A stretch of DNA of 64,000 nt from Spirochaeta thermophila DSM 6192 (lineage in GTDB: Bacteria; Spirochaetota; Spirochaetia; Winmispirales; Winmispiraceae), in contig NC_014484.1 of assembly GCF_000147075.1 (NCBI RefSeq), positions 885,501 through 949,500 of the forward strand, given 5' to 3'. Below the pieces are notes generated by a model. The model worked only from the letters and a program-made list of their open reading frames with translations. It searched no databases and was not told the origin of the DNA. Each line of letters starts with the position of its first letter. The first letter of the stretch is position 1. Position numbers and translations under genes: made by a program. Positions 51,131-60,791 of this stretch are shown here, one piece after another.

Positions 51131-53821
51131 ATGGTCCATGTCTACGATGTCATGTGTGAGGGACAGAGGTTCCCTCTGGGTCTGTCCACCGCCCGTCCCC
51201 GGTTCTCCTGGAGGATCGGTGCGGCCGAGGGGGTGGGAGATCTGTTCCAGGAGGCCTTCCAGATCCAGGTGGCGCTGGATGAAGGATTCACCTCCCCTGT
51301 GTGGGACAGCGGGATGGTACACGAGGGAAGATCGCAGTGGGTCGACTATGGGGGACCTGAGCTCTCCCCTTGCACTCGATATTATGTCCGGGTTCGGGTG
51401 AAGCCTATTGGAGGGGAGCTCTCCCCATGGAGCGATGCCACATGGTTCGAGACAGGTCTCCCCGAGTGGACGGCCCCGTTCGTGAGTCCCGAGCCTGTGG
51501 AGCGTGTGGGACGGTCTTCCAGGCCGCGGTACGTGCGCCGGGAGTTTTCGATCGACAGGTCCGTTGCTGGGGCCAGGCTCTACGCCACGGCCCTCGGACT
51601 GTACGAGCTCTCCATCAACGGCCGGAGAGTGGGGGACTCGTTCTTCACTCCGGGGTGGACCTCCTACCGACGCAGGCTCCTCTACCAGACTTACGACGTG
51701 ACGGACTACCTCAGGCCTGGAAGGAACGTGGTGGCGGGGATAGTGGCGAACGGCTGGTACAGAGGAGAGCTCACCTGGTTCCTCGAGAGGAACCTGTACG
51801 GCCGGGAGATCGCCCTCTCCGTGGACCTCAGGTGGAAGGAGGAGGGCGGTGAGGGGCGGCTCGTGACCGACTCCACGTGGAGGTCCTCAGACGGTCCGCT
51901 CGTGTATGCGGAACTCTATCATGGTGAGGTCTACGACTCCCGTCTCGAGGTACCGGGGTGGGACCTGCCGGGATTCGACGACGGGGAGTGGGAGGAGTGC
52001 CGGGTTCTCGAGATCTCGGGGCGTGCAGTCGAGGCGCAGGAGGCCCCTCCCGTTCGTATCCATGAGCGACTGGCCCCTGTCCGCATCATCACCACGCCCC
52101 GTGGTGAGAAGGTGCTCGATTTCGGGCAGAACCTCACCGGATGGGTCCGGTTCAGGGTGAGGGGGAGGAGCGGTGATCGTGTGAGGCTCCGTCACGCCGA
52201 GATTCTCGACAAGGAGGGCAATTTCTACACCGACAACCTGAGGAAGGCGCGGAACATCGTAGAGTACGTCCTGAAAGGTGAGGGGGAGGAAGAGTTCTCT
52301 CCGAGGTTCTCCTTTCAGGGGTTTCGTTATGTGTGCGTGGACGAGTGGCCGGGTGAGATCAATCCTTCCGATTTCACGGCCGAGGTGCTCCACTCGGACA
52401 TGGAGCCCCTCCTCGAGTTCAGGTGTTCGCACGAGCCCCTGAACCGGCTCCACCACAACATACAGTGGAGCTGGAAGGGGAACAGCCTTGCGATTCCCAC
52501 GGACTGCCCCCAGAGGGATGAGCGGCTGGGATGGACCGGTGATGCGGCCATGTTCGTGGGGACGGCTACCTACCTCTCCGATGCGCGATCGTTCCTTCTC
52601 CAATGGCTCGTGGACATGACACTCGATCAACGGCGCGATGGTGCGGTTCCGTTTGTGGTGCCTGACGTGCTCTCCCTTCTCGAGCAGCAGGATCCCAACT
52701 TCCGGGAGCCGCCTTTCGGCTCTGCCGGATGGGGGGATGCGATCACCATCTGCCCCTGGACCCTCTACCGGCGATACGGTGACAGGCGGATACTCGAACG
52801 CCTGTACCCTGCGATGCAACGCTGGGTGGAGTACATGAGGGCACAGGCGAGGGAGGGACTCGTCTGGGAGCGCGGCTTCCACTTCGGGGACTGGGTCGCC
52901 CTCGATGCCGAGGAGGGGAGTTACGTAGGGCTCACCCCCCTCCCGCTCATCGCCACGGCCTTCTATGCCCTCTCCACGGAGATCCTCGCCCGTACCGCAG
53001 GTGTGCTCGGTCTGGAAGAAGACGAGCGCCGGTACAAGGACCTCCACAAGCGGATCGCGGCGGCCTGGTGCCGTGAGTTCTTCACCGGGGAGGGAAGACT
53101 CCGGGTGGAGACGCAGACAGGCTACACCCTCGGCCTGGCCTTCGGCCTCGTCCCGGAATCGGCCCGGGAGGAGGCAGCGGCGCGTCTCGCGGACCTCGTG
53201 CGGGAGAAGGGGCACCTCACGACGGGGTTTCTCGGGACCCCGTTCCTCCTCCGCGTACTCTCCGATCACGGCTATACGGACCTCGCCTATACCCTCCTCC
53301 TCAGGGACGAGTATCCGTCCTGGCTCTACGAGGTGAAGGCGGGCGCCACCACCATATGGGAGCACTGGGACGGGATCAAGCCCGACGGCACCATGTGGAG
53401 CCCGCAGATGAATTCCTTCAACCACTACGCCTACGGCGCGGTGGGAGAGTGGATGTACGCGGTGATGGGGGGTATCCGGGCCGAGGATGGAGGGCCGGGG
53501 TTCTCCTCGTTCTCGCTCGAACCGCTTCCCGGTGGAGACGTGAGGGAGTGTTCTGTCCACTACAGGAGTCCCTACGGTTTGATCGCTTCATCGTGGACCA
53601 TCGAGGACGGCCGGATGCACTGGGTATTCGAGGTGCCCCCCAATACGAAGGCCACGGTGAGGCTCTGGGGGGTGGAAAGCCGTTCGGTCGAGGGGGCAGC
53701 GAAGCTCGGATTGCAGGATCGTATCGAAGATGGTGGCCCCTGTGCCGCGGCACAGGTCGGCTCCGGCAGGTACGAACTCATCTGCCCTGTCCCGGTGAGG
53801 CGGTTCCGGAGTATGACCTGA
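51131..53821 (+). CDS. Alpha-L-rhamnosidase, GH78
   Basis: An 896-residue GH78 enzyme that releases terminal alpha-L-rhamnose. The N-terminus VMCEGQRFPLGLSTARPRFSW matches the family's first beta-domain; the rhamnosidase N domain follows at about 150-320 (YATALGLYELSINGRRVGD, FTPGWTSYR), then a concanavalin-like domain, the (alpha/alpha)6 catalytic domain (about 425-780) and a C-terminal beta domain. Catalytic-site motifs are DCPQRDERLGWTGDA and TTIWEHWDGIKPDG. The ATG at 51131 is chosen because GGAGG lies five bases upstream; an ATG at 51116 overlapping the permease stop would add five residues. No signal peptide, so cytoplasmic; it feeds RhaA. Confidence 0.94.
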   Translation: MVHVYDVMCEGQRFPLGLSTARPRFSWRIGAAEGVGDLFQEAFQIQVALDEGFTSPVWDSGMVHEGRSQWVDYGGPELSPCTRYYVRVRVKPIGGELSPWSDATWFETGLPEWTAPFVSPEPVERVGRSSRPRYVRREFSIDRSVAGARLYATALGLYELSINGRRVGDSFFTPGWTSYRRRLLYQTYDVTDYLRPGRNVVAGIVANGWYRGELTWFLERNLYGREIALSVDLRWKEEGGEGRLVTDSTWRSSDGPLVYAELYHGEVYDSRLEVPGWDLPGFDDGEWEECRVLEISGRAVEAQEAPPVRIHERLAPVRIITTPRGEKVLDFGQNLTGWVRFRVRGRSGDRVRLRHAEILDKEGNFYTDNLRKARNIVEYVLKGEGEEEFSPRFSFQGFRYVCVDEWPGEINPSDFTAEVLHSDMEPLLEFRCSHEPLNRLHHNIQWSWKGNSLAIPTDCPQRDERLGWTGDAAMFVGTATYLSDARSFLLQWLVDMTLDQRRDGAVPFVVPDVLSLLEQQDPNFREPPFGSAGWGDAITICPWTLYRRYGDRRILERLYPAMQRWVEYMRAQAREGLVWERGFHFGDWVALDAEEGSYVGLTPLPLIATAFYALSTEILARTAGVLGLEEDERRYKDLHKRIAAAWCREFFTGEGRLRVETQTGYTLGLAFGLVPESAREEAAARLADLVREKGHLTTGFLGTPFLLRVLSDHGYTDLAYTLLLRDEYPSWLYEVKAGATTIWEHWDGIKPDGTMWSPQMNSFNHYAYGAVGEWMYAVMGGIRAEDGGPGFSSFSLEPLPGGDVRECSVHYRSPYGLIASSWTIEDGRMHWVFEVPPNTKATVRLWGVESRSVEGAAKLGLQDRIEDGGPCAAAQVGSGRYELICPVPVRRFRSMT

Positions 53822-53886
53822 TCCCGCCGAGGAAGCACCCCTCACGCCACCTGAGAGGGGCCTGTTCCTCTTTCAAGCGACGGGGA

Positions 53887-53907
53887 GAGGGGAGACCTTC
53901 TCCCCTC
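53887..53907 (+). terminator. Rho-independent-type terminator after GH78
   Basis: A perfect 9-bp stem (GAGGGGAGA with TCTCCCCTC) and a 3-base loop, followed by TTCATGTTT. A weaker CCCCTC/GAGGGG stem lies just before it. It separates the rhamnosidase operon from the Lpl-type operon. Confidence 0.7.
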
Positions 53908-53952
53908 TTCATGTTTATGAAAAAAAGCACGCTTTTCCAAAGAAATGTATCC

Positions 53953-53980
53953 TTGACGGGAGCCGTATCTATGATATCCA
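53953..53980 (+). promoter_or_regulatory. Candidate promoter of the Lpl-type importer operon, leaderless geometry
   Basis: TTGACG (53953-53958), a 16-base spacer and TATCCA (53975-53980); an alternative -10, TATGAT, is at 53970-53975. Either places the start within 0-5 bases of the ATG at 53987, which has no usable Shine-Dalgarno sequence. Confidence 0.5.
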
Positions 53981-53986
53981 AGAGGT

Positions 53987-54925
53987 ATGCATGTACGCAA
54001 CACGAGACGAGAGACATCATTCGGGACCCTCCTGAGGCGTATCGCAGGATCGTGGCAGCTGTATGTCCTTATCTTGCCCGCCTTCCTGTACATCCTGATC
54101 TTCAGGTACGGGCCCATGTACGGCTTGCAGCTCGCCTTCAAGTCGTACAACGTGCGGCTCGGCATCACGGGAAGCCCCTTCGTGGGGCTGGAACACTTCC
54201 GCAGGTTCCTCTCGTACTACCGCTTCGGTGAGATCTTCTCCAACACGATCATCCTGGGACTCTACAAGCTTGCGGTGGGCTTCCCCATCCCCATCCTCCT
54301 GGCCCTCTCGATCAACGAAGTCCGTTCCCCCGGGATAAAACGTTTCCTCCAGACCGTGACCTATGCCCCTTATTTCCTCTCGGTGGTGGTGGTGGTGGGG
54401 ATCGTGTATCAGCTCTTCTCGCCCCACTATGGGATCCTTACGGGCCTCATACGGAGTCTCACCGGTAAGACCATCAACATCATGGGCACCCCGGAAGCCT
54501 TTCGTCATGTCTTCGTCTGGACCGATGTGTGGCAGCTCATGGGCTATCAGGCCATCCTCTATCTCGCGGCCCTCTCGGCGGTGCCCCCTGAACTCTACGA
54601 GGCGGCCGCCATCGACGGGGCTTCGAAGTTCCAGCGCCTCCTCCACATCGACATCCCCTCGCTCCTTCCCACCGCCACGGTGCTCTTCATACTGGAGGTG
54701 AGCCGTATCATGGACATATCGTTCGAGAAGGTGATCCTTCTCCAGACTCCGCTCAACCTCCGTGTCTCCGAGGTGCTCACCACCTATGTCTACAAGGTGG
54801 GAATTCTCGAAGGCTATTTCGACTTTGCGACGGCCATCGGCCTCTTCAACTCGATCATCAATCTGGTCCTCGTGGTGACCATGAATACCATAGCCCGAAA
54901 GTGGGGGGAATCCAGCCTATGGTGA
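53987..54925 (+). CDS. LplB-type polysaccharide ABC transporter permease
   Basis: A 312-residue CUT1 permease of the LplB/YtcP group. Its first helix is LYVLILPAFLYILIFRYGPM with the group's typical YGPMYGLQLAFKSY, followed by FVGLEHFRRFL, and the EAA loop PPELYEAAAIDGASKFQR. Members import polymers or oligomers of uronates and hemicellulose in Bacillus and Paenibacillus. There is no good ribosome-binding site (GAGG is one base from the ATG), and the putative promoter suggests a leaderless mRNA. It overlaps the second permease by seven bases. Confidence 0.92.
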   Translation: MHVRNTRRETSFGTLLRRIAGSWQLYVLILPAFLYILIFRYGPMYGLQLAFKSYNVRLGITGSPFVGLEHFRRFLSYYRFGEIFSNTIILGLYKLAVGFPIPILLALSINEVRSPGIKRFLQTVTYAPYFLSVVVVVGIVYQLFSPHYGILTGLIRSLTGKTINIMGTPEAFRHVFVWTDVWQLMGYQAILYLAALSAVPPELYEAAAIDGASKFQRLLHIDIPSLLPTATVLFILEVSRIMDISFEKVILLQTPLNLRVSEVLTTYVYKVGILEGYFDFATAIGLFNSIINLVLVVTMNTIARKWGESSLW

Positions 54926-55827
54926 AGCACACATCTCATCCTTCGCTCCGGTCCACCGGGGCGGACAAGGTCTTCGACGTGGTGAACGGTCTCTTTCTCA
55001 CGGTGATCGCCGTGGTGGTGATCTATCCTCTGGTGTACGTGGTGAGCGCGTCTTTCAGTTCTCCGGGCGCGGTCTCGAGGGGAGCGGTGATCCTCTGGCC
55101 CGTAGAACCCTCTCTGGAAGGATACAAGGCCGTCTTCAAGTACGACACCGTGATCACGGGATACCTCAATTCCCTCTTCTACATGGGGGTGGGCACCTTC
55201 ATCAACCTCGTGGTCACCATGACCGCAGCCTATGCTCTCGCCCAGAGGGAGCTCCTCGGGAGGACCGCCATCATGGTGTTGTTCACCTTCACGCTCCTGT
55301 TCTCCGGTGGGATCATTCCCTTCTACCTTGTGGTGAAGAACACCATAGGCCTGAACAACAGGCTCGACATGGTGATCCCCAACGCCATGTCGGTGGCCAA
55401 TCTCATCATCGCCCGTACCTTCATCCAGCAGAATCTCCCTTCGGACCTCAGGGAGGCGGCCCGTATCGATGGGAGCGACGATTTCTATTTCTTCTTTAAA
55501 ATTGCTCTTCCCCTTTCCGCCCCGATCATCGGCGTACTCACCGTGCTCTATGCGGTGGGACACTGGAACTCGTTCTTCTATCCGTTCATCTTCCTCTCTT
55601 CGAAGGAATTGTTTCCGCTTCAGATCGTGCTGCGCAACATCGTGCTCATGAACGAGATGGGGGTGGACTCGTACCAGAACGTGGAGTACGCGGCGCGGGT
55701 GGCGGGCCTGAACGACCTGCTCAAGTTCTCGCTCATCGTGGTGGCGAGCCTGCCGGTGCTGGTCATCTATCCCTTTGTTCAACGCTACTTCGTGAAGGGG
55801 ATCATGATCGGCTCGATAAAGGGCTAG
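54919..55827 (+). CDS. LplC/YtcP-type polysaccharide ABC transporter permease
   Basis: A 302-residue permease. Recognisable parts are FLTVIAVVVIYPLVYVVSAS, TLLFSGGIIPFYLVVKNTIG, the EAA loop LPSDLREAARIDGSDDFY, and the closing QRYFVKGIMIGSIKG. The ATG at 54919 has GGGGGGA eight to nine bases upstream. It is followed by a 17-bp palindrome and then by the binding-protein gene, so gene order is permease, permease, binding protein, unlike the other operons here. Confidence 0.92.
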   Translation: MVKHTSHPSLRSTGADKVFDVVNGLFLTVIAVVVIYPLVYVVSASFSSPGAVSRGAVILWPVEPSLEGYKAVFKYDTVITGYLNSLFYMGVGTFINLVVTMTAAYALAQRELLGRTAIMVLFTFTLLFSGGIIPFYLVVKNTIGLNNRLDMVIPNAMSVANLIIARTFIQQNLPSDLREAARIDGSDDFYFFFKIALPLSAPIIGVLTVLYAVGHWNSFFYPFIFLSSKELFPLQIVLRNIVLMNEMGVDSYQNVEYAARVAGLNDLLKFSLIVVASLPVLVIYPFVQRYFVKGIMIGSIKG

Positions 55828-55829
55828 AC

Positions 55830-55846
55830 CCATGTCGTCGACATGG
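55830..55846. promoter_or_regulatory. Perfect 17-bp palindrome between permease and binding-protein genes
   Basis: CCATGTCG-T-CGACATGG begins three bases after the permease stop and ends before the GGAGG of the binding-protein gene. It could be a DNA operator for an internal promoter or an RNA stem that protects or processes the binding-protein message. No similar sequence was noticed elsewhere in the window. Confidence 0.5.
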
Positions 55847-55877
55847 AAGCGAACATTCAAGATGCAGGAGGTCTATC

Positions 55878-57539
55878 ATGCGGCATCGAATCGTGAGTAT
55901 CGCTCTCCTGTTGCTCCTGGCGGTGGCGGTGCTTCCCGCTGCAGGACAGGGGGAGCGACAGGCCGCCCAGAAGGTGAAGATCACCCCTCCGGGTGAGCTT
56001 CCCATCGTGGAGGAACCCGTGACGCTCAGCGTCTTCATCCCGAGCGTGGGATTCATTCAGGACATGAAGACGAATCCGATGGCCCAGTGGGTGGAGCAGG
56101 AGACCAACGTCAAGATCGAGTGGATCGAGACGAGCAAGGTGGATGCGCGCACCAAGCTCTCGGTGATCCTCGCTTCGGGTGACTATCCGGATATCATATT
56201 CGGATGTACCGATTCGGCCCTCAGCAAGCAGGATGTCTATCGGTACGCGAGGCAGGGGCTCTTCCTCCCCCTCACCGATCTCATCGAGAGCCAGGGGTAC
56301 TTCATCAAGGAACTCTTCGAGGCCGAGCCGTGGGTGAAGGACGCCATCACCTATCCCGACGGCGAGATCTACAGCCTCCCGGCCGTGTTCACGGACGACT
56401 ACCACATGACCATGCGCCAGAAGTTCTGGATCAACAAGGCCTGGCTCGACAGGCTCGGGCTCAAGATGCCCACCACGATCGATGAGTTCTACGCGGTCAT
56501 GAAGGCCTTCAAGGAAAAGGATGCGAACGGGAACGGCGATCCCAACGACGAGATCCCGATGACCGGGGCCAAGCGCCACTTGGAGGACCTCGCCATGTGG
56601 ATCATGAACGCCTTCATCCCGGCGGGTGGTCAAGATGATTCAGGTGATGCGCTCCTGAACTGTTACGAATTCATTATCGACGGAAAGGTGGTCTTCACCG
56701 CGAACAAGCCCGAGTTCAGGGAAGGACTCCGCTTCCTCAGGAAGCTCTACCAGGAGGGTCTGTTCGACGTGGCTGCGCTCACTCAGGACCGCTCACAGGT
56801 GAAACCTCTGATCGAAGGGAAGGTGAACAGGATCGGAGGATATGCCTCCCACCATCCGGCCAACATGTGCAGCCTCTCCGGGGATCCTGCGGCGCCCATG
56901 CACCAGTTCACCGCACTCCCGCCCATCAAGGGACCGCAGGGCAAGGCCCACACACCCTGGTTCATCGATGCGGTGATCCGTCCCGTGGAGTTCGTGATGA
57001 CCAACAACTGCGAGTATCCGGAGGTCGCCTTCAGGTGGGCCGACCACTTCTACCGCCTCGAGACCGCCCTCCACGACAAGGGGGTCGAGGGAGTCCACTG
57101 GGCCAAGGTCGATCCCTCGGAGAATCTCGTGGCGATCAACGGTGAGCCCGCGAAGTACAAGTACCTCAAGCCACTCACCCCGGACGACAACGCCCAGATC
57201 AACATGGGGCCGGGATGGACGCGGAATCTGAAGAACGAGTTCGCGAAGTCCGAGGGCTTCTCCTACGAGGAACTCCTCTACAACGCCACCCTGCTCTACG
57301 AACCCTACAAGGTGAGGCGGTATCCCTATGCCACCGCTTCGATCGCTGAGGAGAACCTCACCGAGTTCATCGACCTGAGGAGAACCATCCATACCTATGT
57401 GGGTGAGGCCATCGACAGATTCATCGTGGGTGATCTCGACGTGGAGAAGGACTGGGACGCCTATCTCAAGGAGCTCGAGAGCCTGGGTCTCCCGCGGTTC
57501 ATGGAAATCCTTGAAGAAGGATATTACACTTCGAAATGA
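55878..57539 (+). CDS. LplA/YtcQ-type extracellular solute-binding protein
   Basis: A 553-residue binding protein, in the size range typical of LplA. The signal peptide (ALLLLLAVAVLPAAGQG) has no lipobox cysteine. Mature features: VTLSVFIPSVGFIQDMKTNP, DYPDIIFG, the EF-hand-like loop DANGNGDPNDEIP that often binds calcium in this family, and a hydrophobic C-terminal lobe. GGAGG precedes the ATG. The adjoining AraC sensor-regulator and the GH43 gene suggest arabinosyl or xylosyl oligomers as cargo. Confidence 0.93.
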   Translation: MRHRIVSIALLLLLAVAVLPAAGQGERQAAQKVKITPPGELPIVEEPVTLSVFIPSVGFIQDMKTNPMAQWVEQETNVKIEWIETSKVDARTKLSVILASGDYPDIIFGCTDSALSKQDVYRYARQGLFLPLTDLIESQGYFIKELFEAEPWVKDAITYPDGEIYSLPAVFTDDYHMTMRQKFWINKAWLDRLGLKMPTTIDEFYAVMKAFKEKDANGNGDPNDEIPMTGAKRHLEDLAMWIMNAFIPAGGQDDSGDALLNCYEFIIDGKVVFTANKPEFREGLRFLRKLYQEGLFDVAALTQDRSQVKPLIEGKVNRIGGYASHHPANMCSLSGDPAAPMHQFTALPPIKGPQGKAHTPWFIDAVIRPVEFVMTNNCEYPEVAFRWADHFYRLETALHDKGVEGVHWAKVDPSENLVAINGEPAKYKYLKPLTPDDNAQINMGPGWTRNLKNEFAKSEGFSYEELLYNATLLYEPYKVRRYPYATASIAEENLTEFIDLRRTIHTYVGEAIDRFIVGDLDVEKDWDAYLKELESLGLPRFMEILEEGYYTSK

Positions 57540-57551
57540 ACCATGCGTCCT

Positions 57552-57580
57552 GGGCAAGGGGACTCGTGTTCCCCTTGCCC
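57552..57580 (+). terminator. Hairpin after the LplA-type gene (terminator/attenuator)
   Basis: A perfect 11-bp stem (GGGCAAGGGGA with TCCCCTTGCCC) and a 7-base loop, followed by ACTATCTTTTG. It lies 12 bases after the binding-protein stop and before the regulator gene. Confidence 0.75.
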
Positions 57581-57610
57581 ACTATCTTTTGAATCCTCAC
57601 AAGGGGGACG

Positions 57611-59893
57611 ATGCGCGACAACGAACGACTTTCGTGGAACATCTTCCTGCGGTTCATCGTGAGCAATCTCATGATCCTCTTTCCCGCCTTGGTGGGGAGC
57701 GTGGCGGCGTATATCCTCGCCTCCAGGACCATGTTCGAGGTGGCCGACAATATCGCCCGGATCCAGCTCGAGCGCACCGCCGCCGATCTCGATCTCAGAT
57801 TCCAGGATTTCGAGAAGGCGGTCACGGCCTTGAGCAGCGACTACGAAGTGAACTGGTACCTCAACCATCCCGGTGGATTCACCGGTGCGGAGCTCTACCA
57901 TACGAGACGTGTCTCTCGTAGGCTCTCGTCTCTCCATCTCGGGATGGAGTTCCTCGAGCGGATCTTCATCTACCTCGAGAGGAGCGGTCTCGTCGTCTAC
58001 GAGAACGGTTTCGCTCCCTACGACCTCTTCTACACCACCCTTTTCGAGGTGGAAGGATATTCGGCCCAGATGTGGCTCTCCTTGATGGGGGAGGTGAACG
58101 CCAGAGAACTGCCTTCCTTCTTTCCGGGCTCCTACAAGGTGAGCGGCGGCCACTACGTACCGGTCCTGTTCTTCCTCAGGTCCCTCGGTACGGGGACCTA
58201 CAGGAGGGGGGTCCTCGTGGCGATCTTCAACAAAGAGCTCCTCGCGCGACGCCTGTCACCTCTCCCCGAGAGCTACGGGGGAGGGGTGATGGTGGTCGAT
58301 GGGGGAGGGAGGGTGGTGGTTTCCAGCGGGGTCCCCCTCCCCGTGGAGGAGGTGCGAGGTGCGATGAGGGAAGGGAGGAAGGAGATCCGGGTGGGAGGGG
58401 AGCGTTTCAAGATATATTCCCATCGTTCCGGATTCATGGACTGGCACTACATCGCGGTGGTGAACACCAAGAAGGTGAACGCACCGCTTTCCTCGGCGAG
58501 GGGGGTCTGGCTCCTCCTCGTGTTGCTCGGCTGTGTGGGTGGAGTGAGCTTCGCCTATGGAGTGGCCTTCTCCAATTCGAGGCCCTTGAGCAGGATAGTA
58601 CGCCGTATCCCCCAGGGGGTGGGGGGATCGTTCCGGGGTCTCACCAGCGTCTACCAGGAGGTGGAGGAGGCCCTCGTACACCTCTCCGAGAGGGCGCACG
58701 AGCTCGAGGCGGAGAGTGACCGGAAGAATCGTCTCTTCCGGGATTATTTCTTCCAGATCCTCCTCAGAGGGGGATACGAGGACCGAGAGATCTGGAGGAA
58801 GGATGCGGAGAGGTTCGGCATCGGTTTCCTTAGCGGCAGATATCTCGTGATCGCGGTGGGGACGAGTCCGCTCGAGTTCGGGGGCATGGGGGCCGAGGCG
58901 CTGGATCAGGTGGAAGCCCTCCTGGAACAGAGGGCGGGAGAGGGGGAGCACTGCCTCCGGATGCCGTCGGGGATCCTGGCGGTGGTGAAACACCTGCCAG
59001 GAGGGGGAGAGTGCAGGCGGGAGGTGGAGGAGTGGGTGCGCACCTCCCTGGAGGGGCTGCCGGAGCGCCTCTCTCGACTCCTCCTCTTCGGTGTGGGTTC
59101 CCCGGTGGAGGATCCCTTCCTCCTGCCCCTCTCTTTCGGGGAGGCGAAAGCGGCGCTGGAGGCAATCCCACCCGAAGGGAGGACCTCGATTCAGTTCTAC
59201 GAGGATCTCCACCCCGCCCCTTTGGGCTACTGGTATCCCCTCGATGTGGAGGAGGCCCTCATTCGGGCGGTGAGGGGGGGGAACAGGGACCTCCTCGTCT
59301 CCCTGCTCTCGGATCTCTGGAGGGAGAACTTCCAGGAGCGGACCCTGGTGGGGCTCGAACTCCAGAACTTCTTTCTCGCACTACGGGGTACGATGCTCAG
59401 GGTGGTCAACGAGAACGGGCCGCCCTCTCCTGATATCCTCGCACTGCTCGAAGCCCCTCCCAGGGGAGGGGACGAGGAGGAGGGGATCCGCTGGGTCACC
59501 GATGTCTTCACCAGGATCCTGGAGATGAGGAATCGTGAGAAGAGGAGCCACAACGAGACCCTCGCCCTCCAGATCGAGGGGTATCTCCGGGATCATTTCG
59601 ACGACCCTTCGCTCTGCCTTTCCTCGATTGCAGAGAGGTTCCACCTCTCGGAGAGCTACCTCTCCTCTTTCTTCCGGGAGCAGCGCGGCGAGTATCTCTC
59701 CGGCTACCTGCTCAGACTCAGGATGGAACGGGCGGTGGACCTCCTGGTGCACACCAGGATGCCGGTGGAGGAGGTGGCCCGTCGCTGTGGGTACACCAAT
59801 GTCTCTTCGTTCAGGAGGGCCTTCAAGCGCATGTTCGGCGTCTCACCCCATCGTTATCGGGACGAACATGCAGGGTCTTCCATCTCGCAGTGA
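57611..59893 (+). CDS. Membrane-bound AraC-family regulator (YtdP-like, Cache-type sensor)
   Basis: A 760-residue one-component regulator. Membrane helices lie near residues 13-36 (FIVSNLMILFPALVGSVAAY) and 298-318 (WLLLVLLGCVGGVSFAYGV), enclosing a periplasmic sensor. The long cytoplasmic part ends in an AraC domain (about 660-755): LCLSSIAERFHLSESYLSSF and VEEVARRCGYTNVSSFRRAF, closing with GVSPHRYR. Such proteins regulate neighbouring LplABC operons in Gram-positive bacteria, so the target is probably the operon just upstream and the GH genes downstream. GGGGGACG precedes the ATG. Confidence 0.9.
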   Translation: MRDNERLSWNIFLRFIVSNLMILFPALVGSVAAYILASRTMFEVADNIARIQLERTAADLDLRFQDFEKAVTALSSDYEVNWYLNHPGGFTGAELYHTRRVSRRLSSLHLGMEFLERIFIYLERSGLVVYENGFAPYDLFYTTLFEVEGYSAQMWLSLMGEVNARELPSFFPGSYKVSGGHYVPVLFFLRSLGTGTYRRGVLVAIFNKELLARRLSPLPESYGGGVMVVDGGGRVVVSSGVPLPVEEVRGAMREGRKEIRVGGERFKIYSHRSGFMDWHYIAVVNTKKVNAPLSSARGVWLLLVLLGCVGGVSFAYGVAFSNSRPLSRIVRRIPQGVGGSFRGLTSVYQEVEEALVHLSERAHELEAESDRKNRLFRDYFFQILLRGGYEDREIWRKDAERFGIGFLSGRYLVIAVGTSPLEFGGMGAEALDQVEALLEQRAGEGEHCLRMPSGILAVVKHLPGGGECRREVEEWVRTSLEGLPERLSRLLLFGVGSPVEDPFLLPLSFGEAKAALEAIPPEGRTSIQFYEDLHPAPLGYWYPLDVEEALIRAVRGGNRDLLVSLLSDLWRENFQERTLVGLELQNFFLALRGTMLRVVNENGPPSPDILALLEAPPRGGDEEEGIRWVTDVFTRILEMRNREKRSHNETLALQIEGYLRDHFDDPSLCLSSIAERFHLSESYLSSFFREQRGEYLSGYLLRLRMERAVDLLVHTRMPVEEVARRCGYTNVSSFRRAFKRMFGVSPHRYRDEHAGSSISQ

Positions 59894-59903
59894 AGGAGTG
59901 GCG

Positions 59904-60791
59904 ATGAAACGTGACGATATCCAGATACGAGACCCCTATATCCTCTGTGAGGACGGGCTCTACTATCTCTACGGTACCACGGATCCCGATCCCTGGAGAG
60001 GGGAGGGGGTCGGATTCGATGTCTATGTGAGCCGGGACCTCGAGGAATGGGAAGGGCCTCATCCTGCGTTCCGGCCGCCCGGACGGTTCTGGGGTCGCTT
60101 CAACTTCTGGGCCCCCGAGGTACACGTGTACGGTGGGGCCTACTACCTCTTCGCTTCGTTCAAGGCGGAAGGACACTGCAGGGCCACCCAGGTATTCCGC
60201 GCCACCTCACCGCTCGGGCCGTTCCGCCCCCACTCTCCCGATCCGCTCACTCCCCGAGGGTGGGAGTGCCTCGACGGCACGCTCCACGTGGAAGGGGGGC
60301 AGCCCTGGATGGTCTTCTGCCGGGAATGGGTGCAGGTGCACGACGGCGAGATCTGGGCGGTTCGACTCTCGGAGGACCTTCTCACCGCGGTGGGCGTCCC
60401 GGTGCTCCTCTTCCGCGCCTCCTCGGCGTCATGGCCCGCTCCACTGGAACGGAGGGACGGCTCGGGAAGGCACGACGCGAGGGTGACCGACGGCCCCTTC
60501 CTCTGGAGGGGTCCGAGCGGTAGGCTCTACCTCCTCTGGTCGAGTCTGGGCAGCACCGGCTACGAGATGGGGGTGGCCGTCTCCAGGACAGGAAAGGTCG
60601 AAGGCCCGTGGATCCATGAGCCAGAACCGCTCCTCGTCGGGGATCGCGGGCACGCCATGATCTTCCGAACCTTGGATGGGAGGTGGTCTCTCGCCTACCA
60701 TCACCCCAACCGGACACCGGAGGAGCGGTTCCACTACGTCGAGGTCGAGGAGAGCGAGGAGGGGCTCCGACTGAAGGGGGAGGAACACTAG
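59904..60791 (+). CDS. Glycoside hydrolase family 43 (arabinofuranosidase/xylosidase-like)
   Basis: A 295-residue five-bladed beta-propeller hydrolase. The catalytic base is Asp10 in IQIRDPYIL; FNFWAPEVHVYGGAYYLF and GTLHVEGGQPWMVFC (the putative acid Glu) fit the GH43 pattern, and RGHAMIFRTLDGRWSLAYHH is near the end. Members remove arabinose or xylose from hemicellulose and arabinan. AAGGAG lies five bases before the ATG. There is no signal peptide, so it acts on imported oligomers. It is directly followed by the unassigned hydrolase gene. Confidence 0.88.
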   Translation: MKRDDIQIRDPYILCEDGLYYLYGTTDPDPWRGEGVGFDVYVSRDLEEWEGPHPAFRPPGRFWGRFNFWAPEVHVYGGAYYLFASFKAEGHCRATQVFRATSPLGPFRPHSPDPLTPRGWECLDGTLHVEGGQPWMVFCREWVQVHDGEIWAVRLSEDLLTAVGVPVLLFRASSASWPAPLERRDGSGRHDARVTDGPFLWRGPSGRLYLLWSSLGSTGYEMGVAVSRTGKVEGPWIHEPEPLLVGDRGHAMIFRTLDGRWSLAYHHPNRTPEERFHYVEVEESEEGLRLKGEEH

